A stretch of DNA of 64,000 bases, from the NCBI GenBank assembly GCA_950022655.1, contig OX465584.1, positions 4,597,694 to 4,661,693 of the forward strand, in the 5' to 3' direction. A model generated the notes under the pieces. It saw only the letters and a list, made by a program, of their open reading frames with translations, searched no databases and had not been told where the DNA came from. The translations under genes and the position numbers were made by a program. Of this stretch, positions 1 through 10,265 are shown one piece after another (positions within the stretch are counted from its first letter, which is position 1; each line of letters begins with the position of its first letter). The stretch is from Alentia gelatinosa (taxonomy: Eukaryota; Annelida; Polychaeta; Phyllodocida; Polynoidae).

Positions 1-222
1 GAGTGAAGTCCGGAGCCAAAACTCCAGGAGTGGCATGCGGTGGCCCAAATTAAAACGAATCAGGTTTTGATTTGATCCTACCCGGTCTCCTCGATTTTGG
101 AATATTATGTGATAACAATTCTGTTTGCCACTAGTGGCATATAAAACTCTGTATGCCAGTCAGCGTGGCATACGGAAACTCAATGTTAAGCCTATGGGAT
201 TTTATATTAGGGGTAGGATAAA
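1..222 (+). mobile_element. PB-A element, copy 1, cut by the window edge
   Basis: This is the right part of a short non-autonomous element. Bases 1-70 are the right arm of a palindrome whose left arm lies outside the window; complete copies are at 31.2 and 62 kb. The body (about 71-222) starts with GATCCTACCC and ends with GGGTAGGATAAA, an imperfect inverted pair. It contains the internal inverted pair TATGCCACTAGTGGCATA and the box CAATGTTAAGCCTATGGG about 25 bases before its end. It has no coding capacity. The transposase that would move it is unknown; the palindrome-plus-body plan is shared with families PB-B to PB-Z. Confidence 0.75.
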
Positions 223-984
223 TATACATACACAAAGGACACCCAGTTAATGCATGTCCCTAAATGATCAATACTACCATACAATCTACGACTGGTAATT
301 CTGTAGATGTTAACTTATTTTTGATCTCATGATCAGTCTTAGCATTCCCAAATACTTTAGTGAATTGATATCTACGTATCCAACGTCGTTAGCCAGATTT
401 TAACCCTTTCCTTAAAAAACTGTATCATTTTGTAAATGTTGTAGTTCAGAATCCAATTTCTCCCAGAATTGCTTACTTACATATAATGATAAATGAATGA
501 ATTTCTGTGTATTCGCTCTCTGAACTCTTAAGTTTAACTTTACTATTACTTATGAGTGTTTTTTCTCCATCAGGTAAACAGTATCGTCATTTTTTACATC
601 ATCCACTACCGCATTAGTTGTGATATCTGTAATCTGTAATATTGACACATACACTGGTTTTAAACGCCAACAGAAGAAATGAGCGCAATTTCAGAACTAT
701 ATTTTATATACTATAGTCTCTCACGAAAGAGAACCCAATTACACGCACTAACTAGAAAACATGCTTTTCGTCAATGTCGCAAAGTTTTTACCAATGAACT
801 TTTAATCTTGAGAATTTGTGGCACGATTCTACACTAATATCATATAACACAACTGAGTAAACGACTTGAGCACCTCAGCTGAATAGTCTGCTATATGATT
901 ATTGGGATATACTCATTTCATTCCTAGATTTGTAAATGCTATGTATTTTTGGGTTTCTTTTAGCAATTTTTAATGGGATATTTT
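223..984. other. No gene recognised
   Basis: AT-rich unique-looking sequence with no open frame of note, no tandem repeat and no recognisable transposon terminus. Confidence 0.5.
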
Positions 985-1926
985 GTTACACAATCACCGA
1001 ATTTGGCTATACCGCCGTTCTTCCACTTGGGCCCTAAACCCCTACTCCTCATTCTAATGGCGGATATTCAGCCAAGTAAGCAGTGGGTACCATTTTTCTG
1101 TAAGTCTTTGGTATGACCCAGAGGAGGTGTGAAGCGTAGCGCCCCCTTTCTTTTTGAGCGGTAATAGAGAACCATAACAAAGCACCGCGAATGCTCTGTC
1201 AGGCTGCTGTACAACTCAAACAGAATCCCATCTACAGATGTTTTAAAGCGTTTCCAGGGATAGATGCAATACCAAAAGGTCCATAATAGTTTGTTTTGTT
1301 GTTCCATTGCTTATTTTAGAAGTGATATTATTTATAAATTAGGCAGATCTACCTTCACTCACTTGACAGGTCATGTAGACTCCCATACGAAAATATAGCA
1401 TAAATGGGCTAACTTCTAATAGCTACTACATACTAAATATTGGAGCTCTAAAAAAAATATTTTCAGATATTGATAGAGTTGTATCTAAAGTATTCTAAAC
1501 CACAATAGAGCTCCACGTTTTATGGTTGTTTTGTGTTGTGGAATACAGCCTTATTTCTCACAAATTCCAATGTTCAACCGACAAGGAGAAACCTTAACCA
1601 CAGCACAGGTATATGATATATGTACCACTAGATAGGGCTATGTCTTAGGTTTCTAACAATGTTTTGTTTATCAAAATCGGCCCATTATTTATGACACAAG
1701 AGCTATTTGCATTTTGCATGTTTTGGTGTGGGCTCTTCTCAGAGCTCCTTCCCTCTTGCTGGCATGTTTGAAAGTGGCGCTGTAAGGCAGCCGCGATCGT
1801 ATATATGAACCAAGTCACTATAGGGGGCGCTGCGCTTCACACCTCCTCTGGGTATGACCCTACCAGGGTTTGAACCCACGACCTCCCATGCTCGAGGCGA
1901 ACACCCCTACCACTTGGCCATCGAGC
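985..1926 (-). mobile_element. tRNA-derived SINE split by a DNA transposon
   Basis: Read on the minus strand, the sequence starts near 1926 with a tRNA-like head. A pol III A box (TGGCCAAGTGGTAGGGGTG, 1902-1920) is followed by a B box (GGGTTTGAACCC in plus orientation, 1866-1877). The body resumes at 1109 and runs down to about 985, with the blocks ATGGTACCCACTGC and CCGCCATTAGAATGAG. A second copy at 55.36 kb carries the same body uninterrupted, so bases 1119-1850 are an insertion. The B box and part of the body are shared with that copy. The SINE is non-coding and would depend on a partner LINE. Confidence 0.75.
1119..1850. mobile_element. Non-autonomous DNA transposon, 29-bp TIR, 9-bp TSD
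   Basis: Inverted termini begin CAGAGGAGGTGTGAAGCG on both sides and stay paired for about 29 bases through a run of C (GCGCCCCCT). The 9-bp direct repeat GGTATGACC sits immediately outside at 1110-1118 and 1851-1859. The SINE copy at 55.36 kb has one equivalent of that site, so this is a clean insertion. A 9-bp duplication fits Mutator-like or Merlin-like elements; the CAG terminus also recalls hAT, which normally makes 8 bp. The 732-bp interior encodes nothing recognisable. Superfamily is therefore left open. Confidence 0.85.
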
Positions 1927-2249
1927 TTGTTATGTGGAAAAAGAAGATGAAACACAATTAACTGGTTTCCCCTGAAGGGCGGGTAGTTTGTGAATGGACG
2001 AGTTCCAGACAGGAAGTTAAGGAGTGGTCGGAGTCAAGTAGGCCCCTATTTTCGCCCCTTTACTCATGGAATTGGAATTGCCTGCAGTCAATCTTCAAGC
2101 AGAGACCTAGTTGATGAATAAACCTTTTCTCACAGGCTGGGGGCATGCCTTATATGCTTGGTTATGCAATGCCTTCAGCCAATCAATCGTATACACTGTA
2201 AAGTATTCAGTAAAACATACAGGATACTACCGTATATGTGGTCTGTACC

Positions 2250-2583
2250 TATATAGAACGTCCTGACCATGCTGTACAAGTTACAAAACGAGATGATAAT
2301 TCATGTTTCGTACGGAAATGAGGCGTTTACGCCGAGTTCTGTACAAACCATGAATTATTATCGAGTTTTGTGGCTTGTACAAGAATGGTAGGTCGTTCTA
2401 TATTTACTATATACCCGAAATTAAAAAAAAATTCATTTGGCTTAACAACCAATATTTTAATAAACGAGTATGGGTAGGTGGTCCATATAATACTGTTCGG
2501 ACCAGTGGTCCGAACAGTATTTTTATGTTATATGGCGAAATGTTGCGTATTTACAGTATATACGGCATGGGTATATAGTAAAT
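2250..2583 (+). mobile_element. PB-R element, copy 1
   Basis: A palindrome (about 2250-2404) begins TATAGAACGTCCTGACCATG and returns as the inverse of the same sequence, with the hairpin GGCGTTTACGCC at its apex near 2324-2335. The body (2402-2583) is bounded by TTTACTATATACCC and GGGTATATAGTAAA. Inside it, CGGACCAGTGGTCCG forms a perfect small palindrome near 2500-2514. The short open frame across it is not coding. A second copy follows in the opposite orientation. Confidence 0.75.
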
Positions 2584-2616
2584 TACTGTAATCCTATCTA
2601 CAGTTCCATACCATTT

Positions 2617-2955
2617 ATTGCTATATACCAAACCCATATACACTGTAAAAATGTACTGTATTGCCATATATTGAAAAAATTCTGTACGGAACAGTGTTCC
2701 GTATGGGAAAACACAGAACACTTCCGTAAACTTTTACTAAAATATTTGTAAAGTTGAGCCAAATGAAAATGATGATTTTTCTTTATTTCGGGTATATAGT
2801 AAATATAGAGTGACCTACCATGCTTGTACAAGCCACAAAACTCGATAATAATTTACGGTTTGTACGGAACTCGGTGTAGACGTCTCGTTCTGTACAAACC
2901 CTAAATTATCATAAAATTTTGTAGCTTGTGCGGCATGGTCAGGACGTTCTATATA
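2617..2955 (-). mobile_element. PB-R element, copy 2, inverted
   Basis: This is the same family as 2250-2583 but reversed, so the two copies lie tail to tail around a 30-base spacer. Its palindrome occupies about 2800-2955, starting near the shared GACCTACCATGCTTGTACAAG block and ending GGTCAGGACGTTCTATATA. The body end resembles TTTACTATATACC but is degraded (TTTATTGCTATATACC). The body is diverged relative to copy 1. Confidence 0.7.
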
Positions 2956-3606
2956 ATCATCACAAAACGGTATACAACTGTATACATATTCAGTATCGTA
3001 ATCCACCAAATCTACGGTCAGTTTACAGTATGAAACTGTATTATATGTGGATACATTAAATACACTTAGAATAACTCCAATATCAGCAACAAATCAAAGT
3101 ATTGAATAGAATGCAGGAGCTAACTTCATCAAAATGTGTAATAGATATTCCTTCATCTCCTGAAAGGTTTATGCCATTTAAATCACATTCATTCTCAAGT
3201 TCTCATGATATTAATATTATTCAGAGGATTAAATACCACTTTCAATGGGATATTTCTAAATATATGTAGGGTTTCACTCTACTTTATCAAATGCGGCATT
3301 GTACTGTCAGATTCTGATGGGTATTCCTGTGATATAGTCTGCGCTGATAATATTACAGGGGAAGAATTGTTAAAATATCATAGATAATAATTATCGACGA
3401 TGTTGATAAGCCAACATGCTGCTAGGCAATGTATGATGGTAGCCATAACAAAAATCTTCACTGTTGCATTCATATATCAAATATATCCTAAATACAGTTC
3501 TCTAGACCCTCACTAGCAAGATTTAAACCCTGCACCCACCAACACCGATGGTCTACGATAGAACTCCCGATAGGCTACGATCCGAAATGGCAAAATCGTC
3601 GCCTAT
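2956..3606. other. No gene recognised
   Basis: AT-rich sequence with no protein signature. A short piece near 3550-3600 (GATAGGCTACGATCC, CGCCTATCGTAC) resembles the interiors of the J-type elements but has no termini. Confidence 0.4.
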
Positions 3607-3900
3607 CGTACGGTGTAAATTCTCGGTCATTTGAACAAATACGGCACGACGTCGCAGGCGGGAGGGCCATATTTTTTTCATCAAATGACCGAGAACGGAC
3701 ACCGTACGGGCTCAGTCACTACGTTTTATTATTACTATATACCTCCTACTCGTTTAAAAATCCTTTTTATTAACTTTTCTGCTCCATGAAATGCCACTCC
3801 ATTCACTACGGCCCGCTGTCACAGCGGGCGCGAACATTATGTATACTACACCCCTAGGAGCGGGCAGTATTTTATAGACATTCGCACACAGGTATATAGT
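3607..3900 (+). mobile_element. PB-U element, copy 1
   Basis: The palindrome (3607-3709) has arms CGTACGGTGT...CTCGGTCATTTGA and TCAAATGACCGAGAAC...ACACCGTACG. The body starts with TTTATTATTACTATATACC and ends with AGGTATATAGT at 3900. Internal landmarks are CGGCCCGCTGTCACAGCGGGCGC and TACACCCCTAGGAGCGGGCAGTATTTTATAGAC, cut here to short blocks; they recur at 58.7-58.8 kb. Coding capacity is nil. Confidence 0.65.
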
Positions 3901-3968
3901 TGACCCTTTTCCCATGCGAATTTCCCTGGGGAAATAAATACTTTCACCTACGGTCTAGGCAGGGGTAA

Positions 3969-4253
3969 GGCCTGGCGTCCACCTGCTATGATAGAAATTT
4001 AGAACTTCCGATATGGCACCGATACAAAAAGCAATTATCGGAGACATATTGGGAAGGTGCAAAATCGTAGAAATATGTCTATAGACATGCCAAGCAAGCA
4101 CGCATTGTATGGGGTTTTATCGGTGTCTAATCGCAGAAGCGTGGTCAACTGCTCCGATATTAGGTAACCTTCCGACGTGATTTTGATTTTCTATCTGGAG
4201 GTCCGTCGTGGACCACATCGGAGCCATATAGAGTATTAGGTGGACGCCGGGCC
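3969..4253. mobile_element. PIF/Harbinger (Tourist)-like MITE, family J, copy 1
   Basis: Termini are GGCCTGGCGTCCACCT (3969-3984) and its inverse AGGTGGACGCCGGGCC (4238-4253). TAA lies directly outside on both sides, a 3-bp duplication. GGCC-starting termini with TAA/TTA duplication are characteristic of Tourist-like PIF/Harbinger MITEs. Subterminal CGATATGGCACCGATAC and its inverted form extend the pairing. Further copies are at 19.3, 19.7, 32.9 and 43.5 kb. Confidence 0.85.
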
Positions 4254-5120
4254 TAACCCTCAGGAATTTTTCACCCATAATCTTCTAGTACAAACACCGA
4301 CTGTAACAGGAACAGAGGAAGTAATATTCCTTATTTGAATGACCGTAAATCGTCTGGTGTAAATGCCTGATGATATTTCATCCCCAAATGACGCAATTCG
4401 ACGCCGCCTCGCAACGTTTTGCCTCACATATGAATTGTACAAATAATTTGTGGCAGGAGAACAAAGTCCAACATAAAGCCATATTCCACTGGTCGACGAA
4501 AACGGCATCCATCAATACAGGTGTTTCCATTCAGCGCCGCTTAACGGCCCACTGTCTAGATACGCGGCCGCTCGGACAAACACGGCCGAGTCCGGCGGTA
4601 TTCATATAGAGATATATAGCAATCACACCTATAGTGTGAACGGTGGGTGTGATTGCAGGAGTGTTGTTTTTTTGACAGATTAAATTGCTAGAACAAGCTG
4701 AGGTATTGTATCAACAAGTCCGAGTAGTCTAAACTTTATAGTTGATAATTACCTTGGTTTTAACTTGGAGAAAGATAAGCATATTATAGCTAGGTCTGCC
4801 AATTAATTAGTGTATATCCAGTTTAGGTGTCCCTGTGTTATCTAAGGTATAGCTATGGTATCATTAAGGTGATATGCATGTATGATACATCAAATTGGAG
4901 CTGGAATAGCATAGTACATAATGCAATCGCTTTTTTTCTATGGAAGTAATGTACATGGGTATTATAAACGTATTACACTCATACAGTCATTGATCCAATG
5001 CTAAAGTATGCGTTGCCAGGGCTATGTTTGGCCGCATGCATTGCGTAACCAAGAAGACAAGGCGCATCGCCGGCCAGTGGAAAAAGGCCTATTGAGTTCT
5101 TCGAATAGTTAGTCGGTGTT
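4254..5120. other. No gene recognised
   Basis: Short opposing frames at 4260-4609 are not recognisable proteins. The small inverted pair AATCACACC / GGTGTGATT surrounds 4621-4655. The rest is AT-rich. GGCCGCATGCATTGCGTAACC...CGCCGGCCAGTGGAAAAAGG at 5030-5090 recalls G-type termini but has no matching partner. Confidence 0.4.
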
Positions 5121-5123
5121 TGC

Positions 5124-5729
5124 TAAAGTGGGATTCACACCTAGGATTCGTGTACCTCACAGGGCTCAAAATCTCATGCGCTTTTGTTCCTTTTGAGGGG
5201 GAAATGTCTTTAACCCTTTAAGGACAGCTGCCTGGGGCCCAGCTACTCCCATAAGGACGAGTGCTGGTGGCAGTTTGTCTGGCTAGAGGATGGCCTCATT
5301 ATGGTTAAAACTGATATCCGAGGTTGTAATCATGAAATATGATACATAATCACAAATATTTTATTTCTTTTTAATAGAAATACTAAATATGATGTTATAT
5401 CTACATATTCCGAAGATTTCATGAATATGGCTCTATCATTTCATTGCTAAAACATTTTTGTTAATATCGGGACAATGATGCCTCAAGGCATCATGCGTCT
5501 TTAGTGTGGTGATGCCTCCAGGCATCATGCGTCTTTAGTGAGGTGATGCCTCCAGGTATCATGCGTCCTTAAAGGGTTAACAATTACAGGGAGGAAAACA
5601 TGTCTCGGGGAAATGAATCTCTATAATTTAGACGAAGAAATTGTGTTCGAGTAAAGAATCTCAGAAGGATTTGTCTGAAGAAAACACCCTGTGAGGTACA
5701 TGAATCCCATCGTGTGAATCTCACTTCAC
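5124..5729. mobile_element. MITE family L, copy 1, interrupted by a TTAA element
   Basis: The outer termini are TAAAGTGGGATTCACACC at 5124 and GTGTGAATCTCACTT near 5712-5727, an inverted pair about 18 bases long. Subterminal blocks GTGTACCTCACAGGG and CCCTGTGAGGTACATGAATC continue the pairing. The interior keeps the family marks ATCTCATG and GGGGGAAATGTCTTTAA. Other copies are near 45.15, 48.8, 52.97 and 53.6 kb. A 363-bp element occupies 5214-5576. Confidence 0.8.
5214..5576. mobile_element. piggyBac-like MITE with TTAA target duplication
   Basis: Perfect 12-bp inverted termini CCCTTTAAGGAC and GTCCTTAAAGGG are each flanked by TTAA (5210-5213 and 5577-5580). The L copy at 48.8 kb shows the uninterrupted site GTCTTTAACAATTACAGG (read on its minus strand), so exactly one TTAA was duplicated. 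TTAA duplication with a CCC terminus fits piggyBac-like elements; Kolobok also uses TTAA but usually has different ends. The right part holds about 2.5 copies of a 34-bp repeat (5476-5576) related to the satellite at 63.27 kb. Confidence 0.85.
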
Positions 5730-5734
5730 ACCTG

Positions 5735-5951
5735 CACATCGGTATCTAAAGTTCGGCGAGGGTACAGTGTATGCCTCGTTCCTGCCGCATTTAATAGGTC
5801 CACACTGACAGAAATTTCCTCCAAACACAATGACGATCCCTTTGACCAAGTCAGTCGGTGGTGGCCTCATTGCATAAACTATGCATATCACATCAGTTAA
5901 TACTTCTCTGCAAGTCTGTTTCCATTCATGGATCTGGGCACCGTTTAACAA
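5735..5951 (-). pseudogene. Possible Pif1/Helitron helicase fragment
   Basis: On the minus strand a 76-codon frame contains IVIVFGGNFCQCGPIKCGR. Pif1-type helicases of Helitrons typically carry V-V-F-G-G-D-F-(R/Q)-Q-x-x-P-V at this place, with G-x-R a few residues on. Here N replaces D and the usual preceding proline-phenylalanine is not seen. Only about 50 residues show any resemblance; the walker A region and the Rep domain are not found nearby. It is read as a decayed fragment lacking function. The resemblance was judged by eye and could be chance. Confidence 0.4.
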
Positions 5952-6646
5952 GTTTTGGTCCTAGCAGAAGAATCGTCCTAGGATCAAGACGTATCTTCGG
6001 ACGAAAGACCTTTCCTGTTTGATAAATAGTGTCGCCCATAGGGGGGGAAATCCTGCATAATTAGTCCACTAGGACTGAATTCGGTCCCAAGCTAGGACAA
6101 AAACAGACTGTAAGACAGCTGTGGGATCCCTATGTAGGAGACTTCCTAAGAACTGCAGGTAGTGCCACATAGTGGGGGTTGTGGTAACTAATTTCATCAT
6201 TTGTAATATAACTGAATATTTGAGGATATTTCCCCTCTAACACTGCCGTTTTGTATTACATACTATGATATACATTTGAATTTGAATCATCTAAGACACC
6301 TGTATAGGTGTCCCCCATGGCTAAGACAGTCCCCCGCTAAGATTGTCTTAATAGTTAAACACAAACTGTCCTATGACCTCTCTTATACAGGCATAATTTT
6401 CCTAGGACTACATTGTTAAACTCCCCCTGGCGTTGGTATACCATAAAAATCGAATGGTGGTTCCCGGCAGCAGATCGTAGGCGAATAGTCGGCTAGTGGG
6501 AAAAGGGAATTTTTGCTCATTCATTGTTTTTATCTGAGCTACGATGTTGACCCTCTTTATAATCGGCTTTAAAATCGGGAGTGTTAATCAGCAAGCTACA
6601 GTAAAGACTGGAGATAATGGCTATTAATCGGTGTGCCTTTTCGTAC
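5952..6646. repeat. Degenerate repeats with CTAGGAC motifs
   Basis: The segment is dominated by GTCCTAGG / CCTAGGAC and GCTAGGACAAA motifs. Its stretch 6080-6190 resembles 33608-33715 (GCTAGGACAAA, CTGC-GGTAGTGCCAC-TAGT), so it is probably an old interspersed repeat. No gene is recognised. Confidence 0.4.
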
Positions 6647-6862
6647 AGGGCAAAATCCACCAGGCCGATTTCTCACCCGATCAATTGTTCCTGGGCCCTT
6701 AAGAGGAACCTCACGTATTGTAATTTATTTAATTCTGATAATAATAGTTGTATAAATGACCATTTTCAAAGATTTGAGAAATTCTAGGGCATCCGATAAT
6801 AATCGGCGATTGTCTGGCTACGGAATCGGCTACCGTCGGTCCATTGGAACACCCCCTTAAGA
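6647..6862. repeat. Interspersed repeat O, copy 1
   Basis: About 216 bases from AATCCACCAGGCCGATTTCT to GGAACACCCCCTTAAG match 46267-46482 with only a handful of differences, while flanks are unrelated. The near identity implies recent movement or duplication. Ends are roughly complementary (CACCAGGCCGATT versus CGGTCCATTGG) but a clean TIR or TSD was not established. Confidence 0.75.
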
Positions 6863-6935
6863 TGGAAACGGAGTGTGTGCTTTTGGGGTATCATATATAT
6901 GCACTTGTGAATTCATCGCCAAACATACATGTATT

Positions 6936-7208
6936 GGCCTGTTTCCAATGGCCGATGAAAAGGGTGTAGATTTTCTGAGTTACCCAGAAAGTCTGTCAGT
7001 GGTACCACTTAGTATGCATCGATATAGAAGGGTAGTAGATTTCACTCAGTGACCAAGCTTTCAGTCAGTGGGGGATGGTGCCACTTTGCATCATCTAAGC
7101 AGAAAAAGTCGTGGGTCATTTCACGAGATGGGTCGTTTTCACTGACCGATTTTTGGGCCGGCAGTGGTTCCTGATCGTTGACTGGAAATCGGCCAATGGA
7201 AACGGGCC
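6936..7208. mobile_element. MITE family G, copy 1
   Basis: Inverted ends are GGCCTGTTTCCAATGGCCGA (6936) and TCGGCCAATGGAAACGGGCC (7189-7208). Internal blocks TAGATTTCACTCAGTGACCA, AAAGTCGTGGGTCATTTCACG and GGTCGTTT recur at 20.7-21.0 and 34.0-34.3 kb. The GGCC ends resemble PIF/Harbinger MITEs, but flanking ATT and TTA do not form an exact duplication. Confidence 0.75.
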
Positions 7209-8213
7209 TTATACCGACGAATTCTGAAGTGCCCCACCTGACGTCTTTTTGCACCTTGACCACACAATCGGTAGGCATTTAGTTGTCAGGTAGAAACATT
7301 GCATATGTAGCATTATCTTAGCCTGGTATAAATGTCCATAGGCTTATATCATAATTGCTACCAACCGACGCACAACTAAATATATATTATATATATAGGT
7401 ATATAATAACTATGATGACAATTCCAACAACACCATGCGTTAACAAAACTCTCTTTATTAACGATCTTCAGTACGCTTGCGTACAGGCAATATTAGGTAT
7501 CACAACACAAATTTGTGTCTTTTTGTCATAGCTCAATCTGATCAACAGAAATGACACACACAAATAAACAAGATAAAAGTACTGTTTTCCCATACCATGA
7601 AGGCATCGCAATGTCTATATCATTTAATTAGTGATATTATAGTAATTAAGAGAAACTATTTTTGTAGAAAATATCATCTCAATAAAATCGCGTGGGAGCG
7701 ATTTCAAACTTCCCTATATAGACGACTTTATGAATCATAGTTCAGAGCTTTCCTGTTTGAATTGCAAGAAAACGTGTCTTGATCGTTCATAAAAAGTCAT
7801 CAATCTCCCAGAGATTAAATATATAGCAGATCTTCCCCTATAGAAATAGTCTTAATTCGGAAGGGTATGACTCATGCTTAATTTTCATGTTTTCATTTGT
7901 TTTCTCTATTCTCAGTGCAGCTCTATGGGAGGAGATTTCCCTCAGTCCTGGCCATGTGTAGCCTGGTTCTATATCCCCACTTCTGATTGGCTGCTGTGAT
8001 CACGTGACTGCCCTGAGTACCACGAACAAGGTAAAGTTACGGAGTGTCTGTGGAATGAACTTGACCGTGTGGTGTGGGGAGGTTTGGTTTTACCGCCGTG
8101 CTAGCCGCCGCTCCAATTCATCTCCTGTGAGAAAAGAAAGGAAATTATTAATTAAAGGCATATCTGATAATTTGGCTTGAAAATCAAAACCCATGTCAAT
8201 TTCCTGAAAATTT
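7209..8213. other. No gene; CCAAT/E-box block
   Basis: No coding sequence is recognised. At 7983-8020, CTGATTGGCTG followed by GATCACGTGACTGCC gives an inverted CCAAT box next to a CACGTG E-box. A related arrangement in opposite orientation occurs at 16190-16220, so this is either a shared regulatory block or an old repeat. Confidence 0.35.
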
Positions 8214-8506
8214 CACTGCGCAAAAACCACCAGTTTATATATGTATACACCCGGCGTATATAGGTATGATTTTGCGTATACAAGGTAGTCCTATTTTCCG
8301 TTGTGTATACGCCTCATCTATAGACGTGTAAAATGTATATGACCTGCGTATACATGTCCCGCACACAATATTTCTCTTCATATATGCTTTGTGGCAAATA
8401 CAGCCATTACGCTGACGTATAGAAGAGTAAACGTATCAATATACAGCCAAAACATGCACTTACGTGATGGCGTATATATAAATAAACTGGTGGTTTTCGT
8501 GCAGTG
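8214..8506. mobile_element. CACTA-like element H, copy 1
   Basis: Termini are CACTGCGCAAAAACCACCAG and CTGGTGGTTTTCGTGCAGTG, flanked by TTT on both sides (3-bp TSD). CACTA/EnSpm transposons begin CACTA or CACTG and duplicate 3 bp of variable sequence. Subterminal CGTATATA and TATACGCC repeats, typical of such elements, fill the 293-bp interior. No transposase is encoded. Confidence 0.85.
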
Positions 8507-8543
8507 TTTAACATGATGATCTACAAGTTATGTGGAACACATA

Positions 8544-8660
8544 CAGTAAAACCCCGCTCAAGGGACACCCTCCATTCCAGTCCAACTGTCCCTTAAGCGG
8601 GCTGTCCCCTTAAGCGGGGTGTCCCCTTAAGCGGGGTGTCCCCTTAAGCGGGGTTTTCAG
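8544..8660. mobile_element. pogo/Tigger-like short element, copy 1
   Basis: It starts CAGTAAAACCCCGCTCAAGG after TA and ends AAGCGGGGTTTTCAG. CAG(T)NNAACCCC ends next to TA are typical of pogo/Tigger elements of the Tc1/mariner superfamily. The right half holds three direct copies of CCCCTTAAGCGGGGTGT. The right-hand TA is missing. The element is only 117 bp. Confidence 0.65.
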
Positions 8661-8940
8661 TCTGTCTATGGTTATATAGTAAAGTATACCTATATAGATG
8701 AAGGGAACGTCGGCTATTAGATAAAGGGTTTATTGAATAACCAATTCTAAGCAAATATATGGAACATAAATACAAAATGAATTTTTTTTTCCAACCACGC
8801 AATCGCCAGTCGAGTCCATTGGAACGAAAAAAATACATCAAATAAATACAAAATGAATTCTAAAAAAAATTGAATATAAGACAAATTAACTGAATATATA
8901 GATATTTAGCATCCAACACAGTTCAATGAACAGTTTTACA

Positions 8941-9984
8941 CACTGCACGAAAACCACTATTTTACATATATATACGCCATCGCGATACGGCACGTATCGG
9001 CTGTATCGTGGCTTGTTTATACTTGTATACACCTATTATACGCCTCTGCGTTTCGGGCGTCTACGAGACAGTTTCCATATGTAGACGCGCACGACTTGGC
9101 TGTCTTTCACGCCTGGCGTATATAAGATAAAACTTACTCGGTGCAATATATATACGCCAGGCGTATATATGATACCAAAAAAAAAAATTGCGACCCGCGG
9201 CCCGTCCCGTCCTGTGGGTGTTGGTAGAGGATGCACCAACACTGACCCGCCACCCACGACCTCCCAACCCCACCCCCTACCGCCCCCCCGACACCCCACC
9301 ACCCCACCACCCTACCACCAAACCACCCTACACTCACTCTACCCAAGGTGAAGCCCTGGTACAGTCCCCCACCTCCCTGCAGTCTATGTAGACGGATTAG
9401 TGGCGGCTCGGCGTGTATGTGTAAGATGTTTTCACACCTAGACGGAGGCGCACAGGGCGGGCGGCTGAGCGGGTGGCTGTGAGGGTGGCGGCCGCATTCA
9501 CACTGGAGTCGGACTTTAGGCGCACAGAGACACTGGGGGGAGGCGATTATATAGTAAGCCTCACTGTCCACACATTGAAATGGTGTTTGAAAGTAAGATC
9601 TATTAGAAAAACAATTAAAAAAACAACCTAATGCATGGTTTACTGTGTGTAATTAATCAATTTATACTTAATTAGGTTTTTATAAAATGAATTGGTAATA
9701 TAAAATTGAAATTTTCATATAATACAGACTTGGATGGTTAATGGCAAATGAAATATGCTACCAGTAGTGTCCCCAAGTTGCAAAGATCGGAACTATAGGA
9801 TGCTGGTGTATATACAATGGAATCAGGCGTATATATGACGTATTTAAGGCCGCATCATGGACATGTATATACGCCACTAGATAAGGCGTCTACGAGACGG
9901 ATAACAGGTCTAACTTCTAGACGCAAAATCCTACTGTTAGACACGTTTCGCATACATATGTAAAGCAGTAAGTTTCGTGCAGTG
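8941..9984. mobile_element. CACTA-like element H, long copy 2
   Basis: Ends CACTGCACGAAAACCACTAT and TTTCGTGCAGTG are flanked by ACA on both sides (8938-8940, 9985-9987). The 1044-bp interior includes subterminal TATATACGCC repeats, a C-rich tract (9240-9400, CCACCCCACCACCC) and a CpG-rich block (9440-9545). Frames across the C-rich tract in both strands are compositional. It is the longest copy here and still lacks a recognisable transposase. Confidence 0.85.
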
Positions 9985-10094
9985 ACAGTCCCAAGTAGGC
10001 ATCAAGGTGAAATCATACTTTCACACCTCGCCCTCGACACCCACCCACCCCATCAAGTCTCCTGTGAAAAAAGAACGGAAAATATCGTAATTAA

Positions 10095-10265
10095 TTAGGA
10101 ATAGATACACAATATTACTATCCTTTTGATCTGCGTTGTCGTATTCTCCGCGTACTTGGCGCGTAGTTATACTCCGAGCGATATCAAGGAGTATTGCGTA
10201 GTGTCAGCTACGATGGGAATACGACCACGCAGATCAAAATCAAGGTAAATGATATTGTATTTATT
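10095..10265 (+). mobile_element. PB-D palindrome, copy 3 (no body)
   Basis: Arms TTTGATCTGCGTTGTCGTATTC and GAATACGACCACGCAGATCAAA enclose a loop with GGCGCGTAGTTATACTCCGAG. The arms correspond to the D palindromes at 22.5 and 35.7 kb with substitutions on both sides. The D body is not seen after the right arm. Confidence 0.65.

Noticed and set aside
1848..1930. Functional tRNA gene on the minus strand
   Set aside because: A and B boxes are good, but the sequence continues into a SINE body shared with 55.36 kb and the acceptor stem does not pair well.
9036..9571. Several overlapping frames on both strands in the C-rich part of a CACTA-like element
   Set aside because: Pro/Thr/His or Gly/Val-rich products in many phases reflect the CCACCC composition; no transposase motif was seen.
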